Assembly (NCBI GenBank): GCA_910585905.1
Contig: CAJUID010000003.1
Span: forward strand, 62,001-126,000
Source of the DNA: an uncultured Lachnospiraceae bacterium
Lineage (GTDB): Bacteria; Bacillota; Clostridia; Lachnospirales; Lachnospiraceae
Direction: 5' to 3'
Length of the DNA: 64,000 nt
The notes beneath the pieces are model-generated. The model did not search any database. It saw only the letters and a program-made list of their open reading frames with translations, and was not told where the DNA came from. Each line of letters begins with the position of its first letter. Within the stretch, counting starts at the first letter, position 1. Of the stretch, positions 43,834 through 52,980 are shown one piece after another. Position numbers and translations under genes: made by a program.

Positions 43834-45678
43834 ATGAAGCAGAGACTAGCAGATTATGTGGCTGATTTCTTAGTCAATCATGGAATCAAAGATTGTTTTA
43901 TGATAACAGGTGGCGGAGCGATGCATCTAAATGATGCTTTGGGTCACAAGGAGGGATTGCATTGTACGTATAACCATCATGAACAGGCTTGTGCAATTGC
44001 AGCAGAGAGTTATGCAAGAGTCAATAACCAGATGGCTGTTGTATGTGTGACAACGGGGCCTGGGGGGACGAATGCGATTACAGGGGTTCTTGGTGGATGG
44101 CTGGATTCTGTACCAATGTTTGTGATATCTGGTCAGGTTCGGTATGATACGACTGCAAGATATATGAATCAGTTTACGGGTGGATTGCCGTTGCGTGCGG
44201 TAGGAGATCAGGAATATGATATTATTCAATCTGTGTCGCCTATGTGTAAATATGCAGTTATGATAGAGGAGCCAGGGCAGATTCGGTATGCATTGGAAAA
44301 GGCGTACCATATGGCTATGTCAGGAAGAAGAGGACCAGTCTGGATTGATATTCCCTTAAATTATCAGGGCTGTGAAATTGAAACAGAAGAATTGGAAGGG
44401 TATTTTCCATCAGAGGATAGTGGGGCGGTTCCGGAACCAGTTGAGAAAACCCTTGTGAAGCAAATAATACAAAAGATTTGTCAAGCTAAAAGGCCGGTTT
44501 TGTATGCAGGAAATGGAATCCGTCTGTCAGATGGGTATGCAGCATATCGAAATGTGCTGAGTAAATTGAATATTCCAGTGGTAACTTGCTGGGATTCCAT
44601 TGATGTGATTGAAAATGAAAATCCTTTATATGTCGGAAGAGGTGGCATTATGGGGGATCGGGCTGGTAATTTTGCAGTTCAGAATGCTGATTTACTTCTT
44701 GTTGTTGGGAATCGGCTTTCTATCCGTCAGGTTGGCTATAACTGGAAAACATGGGCAAGGGAGGCCTATGTTATTATGGTAGATGCTGATCCAGCAGAAT
44801 TAAAAAAGACAACATTACATGTAGAGATGCCAGTTTGTGCAGATGCAAAAGACTTTTTTGAGGTAATGAATGATGTGCTAAGTGATGAGGAGGTACCAGT
44901 ATTTTCAGATTCGTTTTGGCTAGATAAATGTGTTAATTGGAAGGAGAAGTATTCTGTTACACAGCCAAAACATTGGGAAGAGGATGGTAGACATGCCAAT
45001 GTATATGCATTTATTCGTTATTTGAGTGACTGTCTTCCAGATGGAAATTTGACTGTAGTGTCAAATGGAAGCGCCTGTGTGGTTGGCAGCCATAATTATG
45101 TGATAAAGAAAGATGCCCGTTTTATTATTAACAGTGGTGTTGCAAGTATGGGGTACGGTTTGCCAGCAGCGATTGGTGCATGTGTTGCAGCGGGGAATAA
45201 GACAACAGTTTGCCTGGAGGGGGATGGAAGTATTATGATGAATTTACAGGAAATGCAGACTGTTCTTACGAACCGTTTGCCAATTAAGCTGTTTTTGATT
45301 AATAACGAAGGATATCATTCTATTCGTCAGACACAGAATAACTTATTTGGGCATCATTGTAAAGTGGGGATTGGGCCAGAAAGTAATGATTTATCCTTTC
45401 CTAATTTTGAAAAATTGGCAACTGCATTTGGTTATTCTTATTTTGAGGCTCACAGCAATGAACAGATGAAAGTGGCTGTTACTAATACGCTGCAGGCGGA
45501 AGGACCAGTATTTTGCCAGATATTTGTGTCTACGCACCAAAATTTTGAGCCAAAGAGTGCTACTAAGCGTTTAGAGGATGGGACACTAGTAAGTCCTCCT
45601 TTAGAAGATATGGCACCTTTTTTAGACAGAAATGAGTTTTTGGATAATATGATTATTGCACCAATCAATGAAGGATAA
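43834..45678 (+). CDS. ThDP-dependent enzyme (acetolactate-synthase-like)
   Basis: The 614-residue protein has the three ThDP-enzyme domains. The N-terminal PYR domain has a catalytic Glu in NHHEQACAIAAESYARV. A middle domain follows, then the PP domain with the ThDP motif GDGSIMMN...LINNEGYHS. It resembles acetolactate synthases, but no regulatory subunit is present and the place is a glycan locus. It may transfer a two- or three-carbon unit from a 2-oxo acid to a sugar or aldehyde. Whether it acts on CDP-4-keto-3,6-dideoxyglucose, as YerE does, is a guess. The next gene overlaps its stop by 1 nt. Confidence 0.85.
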   Translation: MKQRLADYVADFLVNHGIKDCFMITGGGAMHLNDALGHKEGLHCTYNHHEQACAIAAESYARVNNQMAVVCVTTGPGGTNAITGVLGGWLDSVPMFVISGQVRYDTTARYMNQFTGGLPLRAVGDQEYDIIQSVSPMCKYAVMIEEPGQIRYALEKAYHMAMSGRRGPVWIDIPLNYQGCEIETEELEGYFPSEDSGAVPEPVEKTLVKQIIQKICQAKRPVLYAGNGIRLSDGYAAYRNVLSKLNIPVVTCWDSIDVIENENPLYVGRGGIMGDRAGNFAVQNADLLLVVGNRLSIRQVGYNWKTWAREAYVIMVDADPAELKKTTLHVEMPVCADAKDFFEVMNDVLSDEEVPVFSDSFWLDKCVNWKEKYSVTQPKHWEEDGRHANVYAFIRYLSDCLPDGNLTVVSNGSACVVGSHNYVIKKDARFIINSGVASMGYGLPAAIGACVAAGNKTTVCLEGDGSIMMNLQEMQTVLTNRLPIKLFLINNEGYHSIRQTQNNLFGHHCKVGIGPESNDLSFPNFEKLATAFGYSYFEAHSNEQMKVAVTNTLQAEGPVFCQIFVSTHQNFEPKSATKRLEDGTLVSPPLEDMAPFLDRNEFLDNMIIAPINEG

Positions 45679-46433
45679 TGTATATGTATGAACAAATAAA
45701 AGCAGTGTTATTTGATCTTGATGGAACAATTTATTATGGAAGTCAAATGATTGAGAAAGCGGATCAGGTAGTACAGAAATTTCGGGACATTGGAAAGCAT
45801 GTTTACTGTATGACAAATAATTCAACAAAATCTAGACAGCAAGTTTGTGAAAAATTATTGGGGATGGGGCTTGTGTTTCGGAAGGATCAGATATATACAT
45901 CAGGTTATGCTGCTGCATTATATGCAAAGGAGAAAGGTTACAAAAGTGTATATGTGTCTGGAACAGAGGCTTTGAAAAGAGAATTTGCAGAAATGGGCAT
46001 TCAGACAAGCGGTATAGCGGATGTAGTAGTGATAGGATATGATATGGAATTTAATTATCAGAAGCTTACAAAAGCACTTCAAGCTGCTCTACAGGCAAAA
46101 GTTATCATTGCCTGTAATAAGGAGACACATTATCCGGGAGAAGGGGCAAAAAGAATGCCTGGTTGTGGGGCTATGGTAGGAGCTTTGGAAGGTAGCCTGG
46201 GCAAACAGGTCGATTATGTAGTAGGTAAACCAAATCCACTACTACTTGATATAATTTGTAAACAACAGAAATTGCAAAAAAAGGAGATATTGGTAGTGGG
46301 GGATACGTATGAGAGTGATATTAAAATGGCAGAGGAGTATGGATGTCAGGCCATTTTTATTGGAGAAACAAAGGAAGTTTTAAGTAGCACCAGGAAAGTG
46401 GCCCATATTAAAGAGATATTAGAGTGGATATAG
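45678..46433 (+). CDS. HAD-IIA (NagD-like) phosphatase
   Basis: The 251-residue protein has motif I AVLFDLDGTIYYG, motif II-like TNNSTKS, VVGKPNPLLLDI and motif IV VVGDTYESDI. It probably dephosphorylates a sugar or small metabolite made by its partners. Its ATG overlaps the preceding TAA (TAATG); ATG 45684 is an alternative. The aldolase follows after 38 nt. Confidence 0.9.
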   Translation: MYMYEQIKAVLFDLDGTIYYGSQMIEKADQVVQKFRDIGKHVYCMTNNSTKSRQQVCEKLLGMGLVFRKDQIYTSGYAAALYAKEKGYKSVYVSGTEALKREFAEMGIQTSGIADVVVIGYDMEFNYQKLTKALQAALQAKVIIACNKETHYPGEGAKRMPGCGAMVGALEGSLGKQVDYVVGKPNPLLLDIICKQQKLQKKEILVVGDTYESDIKMAEEYGCQAIFIGETKEVLSSTRKVAHIKEILEWI

Positions 46434-46471
46434 CAATTATCTAATTTATTTTACAAGAATGGGGATGAAAT

Positions 46472-48061
46472 ATGAAGCAGATTAATTTGTTAGATTGTAC
46501 TTTAAGGGATGGAGGCTATGTTAATAATTGGCATTTTGGTGAGAAAGCAATATATCATATCACTAAAAAGATGGTATTGGCAGGGATTGAGTATTTTGAA
46601 ATAGGTTTTGTGAGAGAATGCAATTATCAGCCTGATTATTCACTTTTTGATGGAAACGAAAGTGTTAAGGCGATGATTGCACCTAAAAATCCAGATACAA
46701 AGTATGTTGGAATGATAGATATGGGACGGCCAATTTCTTTGGAAAAGCTAGGTAACAATGTAGAAGATGGATTTGATGTATTCCGCGTTATTTTTAAGAA
46801 AGATAAGACAGAGGTTGCATATAATTACATGAAAGAGCTGGCAGAACTTGGTTATGAAGTTTTTGCTCAGGCTGTGGGGACAGATAATTATACAGACCGA
46901 GAATTTATTGATTTGATTATAAAGTTTAATGAATTACCTATCCGGGCATTTTATATAGTGGATAGTTTTGGATTGATTAAGAAAAGAGATTTTTTAAGGC
47001 TGGTACAAATTGCTGACAATAATCTTAGAGAAGATATTATGTTAGGATACCATTCCCATAACAATATGCAACAGGCAATGGGAAATGCGTCTTCTATGGC
47101 AGAATTAAATCTTAAAAGGGATATCGTAATAGATGCCTGTGTATTTGGTATGGGACGTGGGGCAGGCAACTTGAATATGGAGTTGTTTGCAGAATATATG
47201 AATGAAAATTTTGGGAAAAAGTACCGAATTGAGCCTATGTTAGAGATTATTGATGAATATTTAAATGATATTTACAGTGAAAACTTCTGGGGTTATTCCC
47301 TGCCGTTTTATTTGTCTGCTTCCAATGGTTGTCATCCAAATTATGCGATTTATTTTGCTTCAAAAGGGACTTTGACAGTGAAGTCCTATAATGAGATATT
47401 GAAATCTATTCCTAAAGAGGATAAAGTGCTTTATAGCAAAGAAAAGGCAGAGGAGATTTACAAGGGGTATATAGAAAATTTCATTGATGACAAAGATGCA
47501 GTAATAGAACTTGAGAAGGAGTTGGCAGGACATGAAATTTTATTATTGGGTCCTGGAGTTTCTCTTATGGAAGAGGAGGAATACATTCAAACTTATATAA
47601 ACAAAAAAAATCCGGTAGTTATTTCTCTAAATTTTGTCCCAGGAAACTTTAAATATGACTATGTGTTTAGTTGCCATATGAGACGGTATAAAGATATTCA
47701 GGATGAGGTGCGTGGGAAAAAAATAGTTACCTCAAATGTGCGTGATGCCCAAAATTACCACTATATGGTTAATTTTGCCAGTTATGCAGCAAAGGCACCA
47801 GAAATAATGGAAAATTCTGGTATTGTTTGCCTTAATCTATTAATGCACTTAGGAGTAAAACGTGTCTGTTTGGCAGGATTAGACGGGTATGATGTGAGTA
47901 GCCGAAAAAATTATATTAACAGCGGGTTAGAGTATGATTTTCCAGAAGAGATGTTGAGGTTACGAAATCAGTTGATTAGAGAAGAATTGAAAGAGAAGCA
48001 AGAGAAAATGGACATTGTATTTTTAACAAAAAGTGTGTATGCAGATACAAGTCACTTATGA
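46472..48061 (+). CDS. HMGL-like (DRE-TIM) aldolase with extra C-terminal domain
   Basis: The 529-residue protein starts LLDCTLRDGGYVNNW and has the metal-binding GYHSHNNMQQA in the TIM barrel (about 1-270). This resembles 4-hydroxy-2-oxovalerate aldolase and homocitrate-synthase-type enzymes. A C-terminal segment (about 340-529, with EILLLGPGVSL and LNLLMHLGVKRVCLAGLDG) is a second Rossmann-like domain. It ends the unit and is followed by a terminator. It may split or form a C-C bond with pyruvate; substrate unknown. With the ThDP enzyme and HAD protein it forms a three-gene module. Confidence 0.8.
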   Translation: MKQINLLDCTLRDGGYVNNWHFGEKAIYHITKKMVLAGIEYFEIGFVRECNYQPDYSLFDGNESVKAMIAPKNPDTKYVGMIDMGRPISLEKLGNNVEDGFDVFRVIFKKDKTEVAYNYMKELAELGYEVFAQAVGTDNYTDREFIDLIIKFNELPIRAFYIVDSFGLIKKRDFLRLVQIADNNLREDIMLGYHSHNNMQQAMGNASSMAELNLKRDIVIDACVFGMGRGAGNLNMELFAEYMNENFGKKYRIEPMLEIIDEYLNDIYSENFWGYSLPFYLSASNGCHPNYAIYFASKGTLTVKSYNEILKSIPKEDKVLYSKEKAEEIYKGYIENFIDDKDAVIELEKELAGHEILLLGPGVSLMEEEEYIQTYINKKNPVVISLNFVPGNFKYDYVFSCHMRRYKDIQDEVRGKKIVTSNVRDAQNYHYMVNFASYAAKAPEIMENSGIVCLNLLMHLGVKRVCLAGLDGYDVSSRKNYINSGLEYDFPEEMLRLRNQLIREELKEKQEKMDIVFLTKSVYADTSHL

Positions 48062-48080
48062 TATGATGGTTGAAAATAAT

Positions 48081-48137
48081 GTACAGTAACTAAAGGGGTG
48101 GAAGAGCGATTCTTTAGTTACTGCACATCTATTTTTT
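48081..48137 (+). terminator. Terminator of the glycan locus
   Basis: A 15-nt arm beginning GTACAGTAACTAAAG pairs with CTTTAGTTACTGCAC (one mismatch), followed by ATCTATTTTTT, 20 nt after the aldolase stop. Confidence 0.85.
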
Positions 48138-48424
48138 AGTATTATGCTTGCCATATGGACTAACTTATTGATGCGATATGTACACATTCAACTTCATCTA
48201 GGATTAAATTGTTGATATGGTGTAATTATTTGATATCTGCCTTCATTTCTTTTAATCTAATTTCATACATTTTCCATATGAGAGCAACTTATAAAGACTA
48301 TTTTCTATTTACCAGGTTAAGTGTGGTATTAGAAGAGAGACACAGATTCCGTTTATGTCCCAACATAAAACCTACAGCTTTTGAGTTAGTATCTCAATAG
48401 ATTAGGGTGAAGTTTCTATATTAT
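48138..48424. other. No supported gene
   Basis: This spacer between the glycan locus and typA carries only a short frame of about 60 codons with no ribosome-binding site. I see nothing else in it. Confidence 0.5.
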
Positions 48425-48466
48425 AAAATCCCTCCTCAGATTTTGTCTGTGGAGGGATAATTTTTT
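48425..48466. terminator. Bidirectional terminator between the glycan locus and typA
   Basis: AAAATCCCTCC pairs with GGAGGGATAATTTT across 15 nt, with T-runs readable on both strands. It is placed to stop the convergent typA transcript 84 bp after its stop. Confidence 0.7.
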
Positions 48467-48549
48467 AGACGCAGCATTTGTGTTGTATACAATTGGCATA
48501 AATACGTTCTAACCAAAGAAAGAATTTGTACATTCATAAAGAAATAAAT

Positions 48550-50379
48550 CTAGCCCTTTGCGTTTTTCTTTGCGCGGAACCTTAGAGTTGGGTCAAGAAT
48601 TTTTTTTCGGATGCGTAAGTTTTCCGGTGTGATTTCTAAAAGCTCATCTGTGTCAATAAACTCTAAAGCTTCTTCTAGGCTGAGGATTTTTGGCGGTACT
48701 AATTTTAAGGCATCGTCTGCGCTAGAAGAGCGGGTATTGGTTAAATGTTTTGTCTTGCAGACGTTTAACTCAATATCCTCCGCCTTGCCGTTTTGCCCGA
48801 TTACCATTCCGGCATAAACTTTTTCACCAGGACCGACAAAAAGTGTGCCGCGGTCCTGAGCGTTAAATAACCCATATGTTACAGTTTCGCCGGATTCAAA
48901 TGCGATTAGGGAGCCTTGCTTGCGGTAAGCAATCTCACCCTTATATGGGCCATATTCTTCAAATACAGTGTTAATGATGCCGTTGCCCTTTGTATCTGTC
49001 AGGAATTCGCCGCGGTATCCGATTAGGCCGCGCGATGGAATAAGGAATTCCAAGCGGGTGAATCCGCCGCCAATGGAACCCATTCCCTGCAGCTCGCCTT
49101 TTCGGTTGCTTAATTTTTCAATAACGCTGCCAGCGAATTCTTCTGGTACATCAATATATGCGCGCTCCATCGGCTCTAATTTTTTATTGCGCTCATCTGT
49201 TCGATAGAGGACTTCTGCTTTACTGACGGCGAATTCATAACCTTCACGACGCATATTTTCAATTAGTACAGACAGATGGAGTTCACCGCGCCCGGAGACT
49301 TTAAAACTGTCCATATCATCTGTTTCTTCTACGCGGAGACTGACATCGGAGTTTAGCTCGCTAAAAAGACGTTCCCTGATATGGCGGGAGGTAACGAATT
49401 TACCCTCCTGTCCGGCGAGGGGGCTGTCGTTTACCATAAAATGCATTGCGATAGTTGGCTCTGAAATCTTTTGGAATGGGATGGCAACTGGATTTTCCGG
49501 GGAGCAGAGAGTATCGCCGATGTGAATGTCTGTAATGCCGGAAATTGCCACAATGGAGCCTATGGTAGCTTCCTTTATTTCTACCTTTTTCAAGCCGTCA
49601 AATTCATAGAGTTTGCTGATTTTTACTTTGCTGCATTTATCTTTGTCATGTGCATTGACAATAACGACATCCTGGTTTACTTTGATGGTGCCATTATCAA
49701 CTTTACCAACACCGATGCGCCCTACATATTCGTTATAATCAATGGTGCTGATTAGAACCTGCGTGGAGGCTTCTGGATCCCCTTCTGGGGCGGGGATATA
49801 ATTTAATATTGTATCAAAGAGCGGCACCATATCAGTGCCGGTTTCCTCGGCATGGTATGAGGCGACACCTTCCCTTGCCGATGCAAAAATAAATGGGCAG
49901 TCAAGTTGTTCCTCATTGGCATCTAGATCAATAAAAAGCTCTAGAACCTCGTCAACAACTTCGTCTGGGCGTGCTTCTGGGCGGTCAATCTTATTGATGC
50001 AGACAATTACAGGGAGTTCTAATTCCAGTGCCTTTTTTAATACAAACTTTGTCTGCGGCATAGCACCCTCAAATGCGTCCACAACCAAGACAACACCATT
50101 GACCATTTTAAGGACGCGCTCTACTTCACCACCAAAATCAGCATGTCCTGGTGTATCAATAATATTGATTTTTGTATCTTTATAAGTAATAGCAGTATTT
50201 TTGGAAAGAATGGTAATTCCGCGTTCGCGTTCAATATCGCCGGAATCCATAACGCGTTCTGCTACTTCCTGATTGGAACGGAATACACCGCTCTGTTTTA
50301 GGAGTTCATCTACTAATGTGGTTTTACCATGGTCAACATGCGCAATAATAGCTATGTTTCTTATATCTTCTCGTTTCAT
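48550..50379 (-). CDS. typA: Ribosome-associated GTPase TypA/BipA
   Basis: This translational GTPase of the EF-G class binds the 70S ribosome and helps stress growth and 50S assembly. The 609-residue protein has AHVDHGKTTL (G1), RERGITIL (G2 region), DTPGHADFGGE (G3) and NKIDRPEARP (G4), then the EF-G-like and C-terminal domains. ATG 50379 is chosen; a TTG at 50391 lies within the conserved leader (see next entry). It is transcribed leftward, convergent with the glycan locus. Confidence 0.97.
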   Translation of the reverse strand: MKREDIRNIAIIAHVDHGKTTLVDELLKQSGVFRSNQEVAERVMDSGDIERERGITILSKNTAITYKDTKINIIDTPGHADFGGEVERVLKMVNGVVLVVDAFEGAMPQTKFVLKKALELELPVIVCINKIDRPEARPDEVVDEVLELFIDLDANEEQLDCPFIFASAREGVASYHAEETGTDMVPLFDTILNYIPAPEGDPEASTQVLISTIDYNEYVGRIGVGKVDNGTIKVNQDVVIVNAHDKDKCSKVKISKLYEFDGLKKVEIKEATIGSIVAISGITDIHIGDTLCSPENPVAIPFQKISEPTIAMHFMVNDSPLAGQEGKFVTSRHIRERLFSELNSDVSLRVEETDDMDSFKVSGRGELHLSVLIENMRREGYEFAVSKAEVLYRTDERNKKLEPMERAYIDVPEEFAGSVIEKLSNRKGELQGMGSIGGGFTRLEFLIPSRGLIGYRGEFLTDTKGNGIINTVFEEYGPYKGEIAYRKQGSLIAFESGETVTYGLFNAQDRGTLFVGPGEKVYAGMVIGQNGKAEDIELNVCKTKHLTNTRSSSADDALKLVPPKILSLEEALEFIDTDELLEITPENLRIRKKILDPTLRFRAKKNAKG

Positions 50380-50481
50380 GATTTGTACCAAACCTCTAAC
50401 GAAATTGCTTTCGCTTTCATTTGAGGTGCAGACACAAAGGGTGAAAGATGTGTGTCTGCATTTATCCTTCCTTCTTTTTTC
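50380..50481 (-). promoter_or_regulatory. typA leader shared with fhs, hairpin plus tiny uORF
   Basis: Read on the - strand, AAGGAAGG precedes a 14-codon ORF starting MQTHIFH and ending with TGA. Within it, TGCAGACACA pairs perfectly with TGTGTCTGCA. The leader then carries a second hairpin (CGAAA-GCAA-TTTCG) and a GAGG before the real ATG. The same layout stands before fhs (59935-60037), about 80 percent identical over 97 nt. Confidence 0.8.
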
Positions 50482-51093
50482 TTAATCCTATTATTTCAAT
50501 ATCTATAGGGCGGGAATCTTTCTTATTATATTACCATGTGCAATGGCTGTATACGCAGTATATATTTTACATAAATAAATTATAGATTGCCAGGGTCGCT
50601 TGCAGAAAGCAATCCATAGCATCCGTTAAATGCAAAATATTGTAATCCCAACAACATAGTATACTATATCTTTCCAAATATACAAGGCAGAAAATCTCAC
50701 AAAATTTGTAAATGTTTCGCCGTTTAAAGCAATCGTTTTTACTAAACCTTTCCGTATATTTTGTGAGAGTTGTGAGGGGAGCGTGCTAAGTTAAAGCAGA
50801 TAAACCGGATATTTTTGGAAAATTTGGGAATTATATTATTGTAGATTCATGCCATGTATATAAGAATGTGCTATGCTTTCATAAGAACATTCCCGTAAAT
50901 TGGTATGTTACTTAGGTAGAAAAAGGGACTTTGCAGACATAATTGCCTACTAGATATCGGTAGGTAAAATGTTACAAATATTTTTGCGTTTTTTCGTTTG
51001 GGAAAAAGTCTCCATTTTTTAGGATTTTAGCGGCCCATAATACGTTTTTCGACACTTTCTGACCATTTTTTCGATTTTTTTTGCCTAGAGAAG
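50482..51093. other. Intergenic region, no gene; inverted repeats
   Basis: No coding frame is supported. A GATTGC/GCAATC hairpin at 50585-50614 lies in a motif (GGTCGCTTGCAGAAAGCAATCC) that recurs near dapA and abrB. CTCACAAAAT (50696-50705) and ATTTTGTGAG (50758-50767) form a spaced inverted repeat. T-rich stretches near 51010-51080 precede the SSB promoter. Confidence 0.5.
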
Positions 51094-51122
51094 TTGCATG
51101 AAAGCGAATCTTGATATATAAT
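51094..51122 (+). promoter_or_regulatory. Promoter of the SSB-like gene
   Basis: TTGCAT (51094-51099), 17 bp, TATAAT (51117-51122). It leaves an unusually long leader of about 260 nt, with a CTAGTAT/ATACTAG pair near 51313-51343. Confidence 0.7.
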
Positions 51123-51387
51123 GAATAACATAGCGGTATTTATGATGAGTAGAATTCAAGAAACAAATGGCAAAGTCTGTGGGTTGTGGAACGTCTGCAT
51201 ACCATTGACACGCAAGAAAAGGCACATTTAAGAAAATAAGAGAAAACTGCGTCGAAGTATGTATGGCCATTAGGGGTGCAAAGTACATGGAATTGTTCTA
51301 AAATGGAAATCAACCTAGTATACATATTTTAAAACAAAATACTAGAAGGGCAGATTCGCTCTTATGTGAAAAAGGGAGGAAGAAAAT

Positions 51388-52029
51388 ATGTTGGATAAAG
51401 TTTTTACAAACAACCAGGTTACAATTGCAGGAGAGGTCGTTAGTGAATTTGTGTTCAGCCATGAGGTATATGGTGAGCATTTCTTCATAGTAGATATTGC
51501 TGTATGCCGCTTAAGCAATTCCTATGATGTAATTCCAGTAATGGTTTCGGAAAGGTTAATTGATGTAAAGAATGATTATCGTGGTTGTACATTAGAAGCA
51601 AGCGGCCAATTCCGTTCTTATAATCGTCATGAGGAGACGAAGAACCGTTTGGTGCTATCTGTTTTTGCCAGAGAGGTGACTCTCTATGAAGGGGAAAGTG
51701 AAGAGCAGAATCCGAATCATATCTTTTTGGATGGTTATGTCTGCAAGAGGCCGGTGTATCGTAAGACACCGCTTGGAAGAGAGATTGCAGATGTGTTATT
51801 AGCGGTGAACCGTCCATATGGAAAATCGGATTATATCCCTTGTATTTGTTGGGGAAGAAATGCCCGTTATGCAGACCAGTTTGAAGTTGGGGCACATGTT
51901 CAGCTCTGGGGGCGCATTCAGAGCAGGGAGTACCAGAAAAAAATTGGTGAGGATGAGTATGAAAAGCGGGTTGCATATGAAGTGTCTGTTAGCAAAATGG
52001 AGTATTTATCGGATGAAGACGACGAGTAA
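51388..52029 (+). CDS. Single-stranded DNA-binding (double OB-fold) protein
   Basis: The 213-residue protein reads as two tandem OB folds (about 1-105 and 110-205): NQVTIAGEVVSEFVFSHEV and DGYVCKRPVYRKTPLGREIADVLLAVNR, then IPCICWGRNAR. The second half matches SSB/PriB-like family members, and the acidic end (YLSDEDDE) resembles the SSB tail. It differs from the main SSB in having a duplicated fold. GGGAGGAAG lies upstream. It is probably a DNA-repair or replication accessory; a terminator follows. Confidence 0.8.
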   Translation: MLDKVFTNNQVTIAGEVVSEFVFSHEVYGEHFFIVDIAVCRLSNSYDVIPVMVSERLIDVKNDYRGCTLEASGQFRSYNRHEETKNRLVLSVFAREVTLYEGESEEQNPNHIFLDGYVCKRPVYRKTPLGREIADVLLAVNRPYGKSDYIPCICWGRNARYADQFEVGAHVQLWGRIQSREYQKKIGEDEYEKRVAYEVSVSKMEYLSDEDDE

Positions 52030-52061
52030 AAAAGCTATGGATTTTTCATATGATATGTGAT

Positions 52062-52121
52062 AAAATGGCTAGAGTTGACAATTTGAGAAAATTTGTTATC
52101 CTAGCCATTTTCTTTTTTCTT
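52062..52121 (+). terminator. Terminator of the SSB-like gene
   Basis: AAAATGGCTAG pairs with CTAGCCATTTT; an inner AAATTTGT-type pair strengthens the stem. TTTTTT follows. Confidence 0.9.
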
Positions 52122-52184
52122 ATAGGGAATCGGCTTTTTAAGCCAGAGAAGTGATTTTTGTCTGGCAAAAGGAGGAGGTATATC

Positions 52185-52682
52185 ATGGAGCGGAGAATTG
52201 TGCAGGTGTTCTATGGACCAGGGAAGGGGAAAACATCTGCCGCTGTAGGGCAATGCATTCGCGCGGCGAGCCTTGGACAATCTGTAATCATTATACAATT
52301 TCTAAAGGGAAAGGACGCAGAGGAACTCAATTTTTTAGAGAGACTGGAACCAGATGTAAAGCTTTTCCGCTTTGAGAAGGAAAAACAGTCTTACAGGGAA
52401 CTTCTGGCATCTAGACAGAAGGAGGAACGCCAGAATATATTAAATGGTTTTAATTTTGCAAGAAAAGTAATTGATACCGGGGAATGTGATGTTCTGGTAC
52501 TGGATGAGGTGCTTGGGCTTCCAGAGCTTGGGATTGTATCAGTGGAGGAGATTGTTAACCTGATTCAGCTGCGCTCTGATTACTGCAGGCTAGTTTTGAC
52601 AGGTAGGGACCTTCCGCCGGGAATTTCTGAGTATGCGGATATTATTTCAAAGATAGATTTGGAGAAGGATTTACTTGGGTAA
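52185..52682 (+). CDS. cobO: Cob(I)yrinic acid a,c-diamide adenosyltransferase
   Basis: It adds the 5'-deoxyadenosyl group to cobalt in corrinoids in the cytosol. The 165-residue CobA/BtuR-type protein has the P-loop FYGPGKGKTSAA, IIQFLKGKD and the Walker-B-like LVLDEVLGL. ATG 52185 has AAAGGAGGAGG 6 nt upstream; an upstream in-frame GTG at 52158 is not needed. It stands alone in view, with no other cobalamin genes. Confidence 0.93.
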   Translation: MERRIVQVFYGPGKGKTSAAVGQCIRAASLGQSVIIIQFLKGKDAEELNFLERLEPDVKLFRFEKEKQSYRELLASRQKEERQNILNGFNFARKVIDTGECDVLVLDEVLGLPELGIVSVEEIVNLIQLRSDYCRLVLTGRDLPPGISEYADIISKIDLEKDLLG

Positions 52683-52877
52683 GTAAGGAATTGGTTTATG
52701 GTGCGTAGAACTGTGGGCAGATTTTTGAATAGAAATCAGGGATTTGCTGCAAAACAAATAAGGGCAGGCAATGTTTGGGCAGTTTTTTGGATTTGTTAAA
52801 GATTGTTTTGTAAATAGTATGAATCATGAGAACTGTTCTAACACAGGTGTTTCTATATATACATATAATTTAATTAT

Positions 52878-52935
52878 ATGATACTATGGTCAAAAGCAGA
52901 TAGCAATCCGTAGTATCAGTTGGGGTAAACTATTT
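52878..52935. repeat. Short recurring GGTC...AGCAATCC motif, dapA copy
   Basis: GATACTA (52880-52886) pairs with TAGTATC (52911-52917) around GGTCAAAAGCAGATAGCAATCC. The right end TTTTTTGGCC can pair with GGTCAAAA. A matching stretch lies at 62523-62576 and a partial one at 50585-50624. The rest of the 298-bp gap before dapA holds no gene. Confidence 0.5.
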
Positions 52936-52980
52936 TTTGGCCTCAACATTATTATAGGAGGATACAAGGAGGAGATAAGA

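Noticed and set aside
43834..45678. Plain biosynthetic acetolactate synthase (ilvB)
   Set aside because: No ilvN or other branched-chain gene is nearby; the gene is coupled to a HAD protein and an aldolase at the end of a glycan locus.
48209..48400. 63-codon frame in the gap before typA
   Set aside because: No ribosome-binding site and it sits between two terminators.
51485..51976. Open frame of 163 codons on the - strand in the SSB-like gene
   Set aside because: Complete overlap with a well-supported gene; no family resemblance.
52683..52980. Lysine riboswitch (L-box) before dapA
   Set aside because: The region is too short and I cannot see the conserved L-box core; only the recurring GGTC motif is visible.
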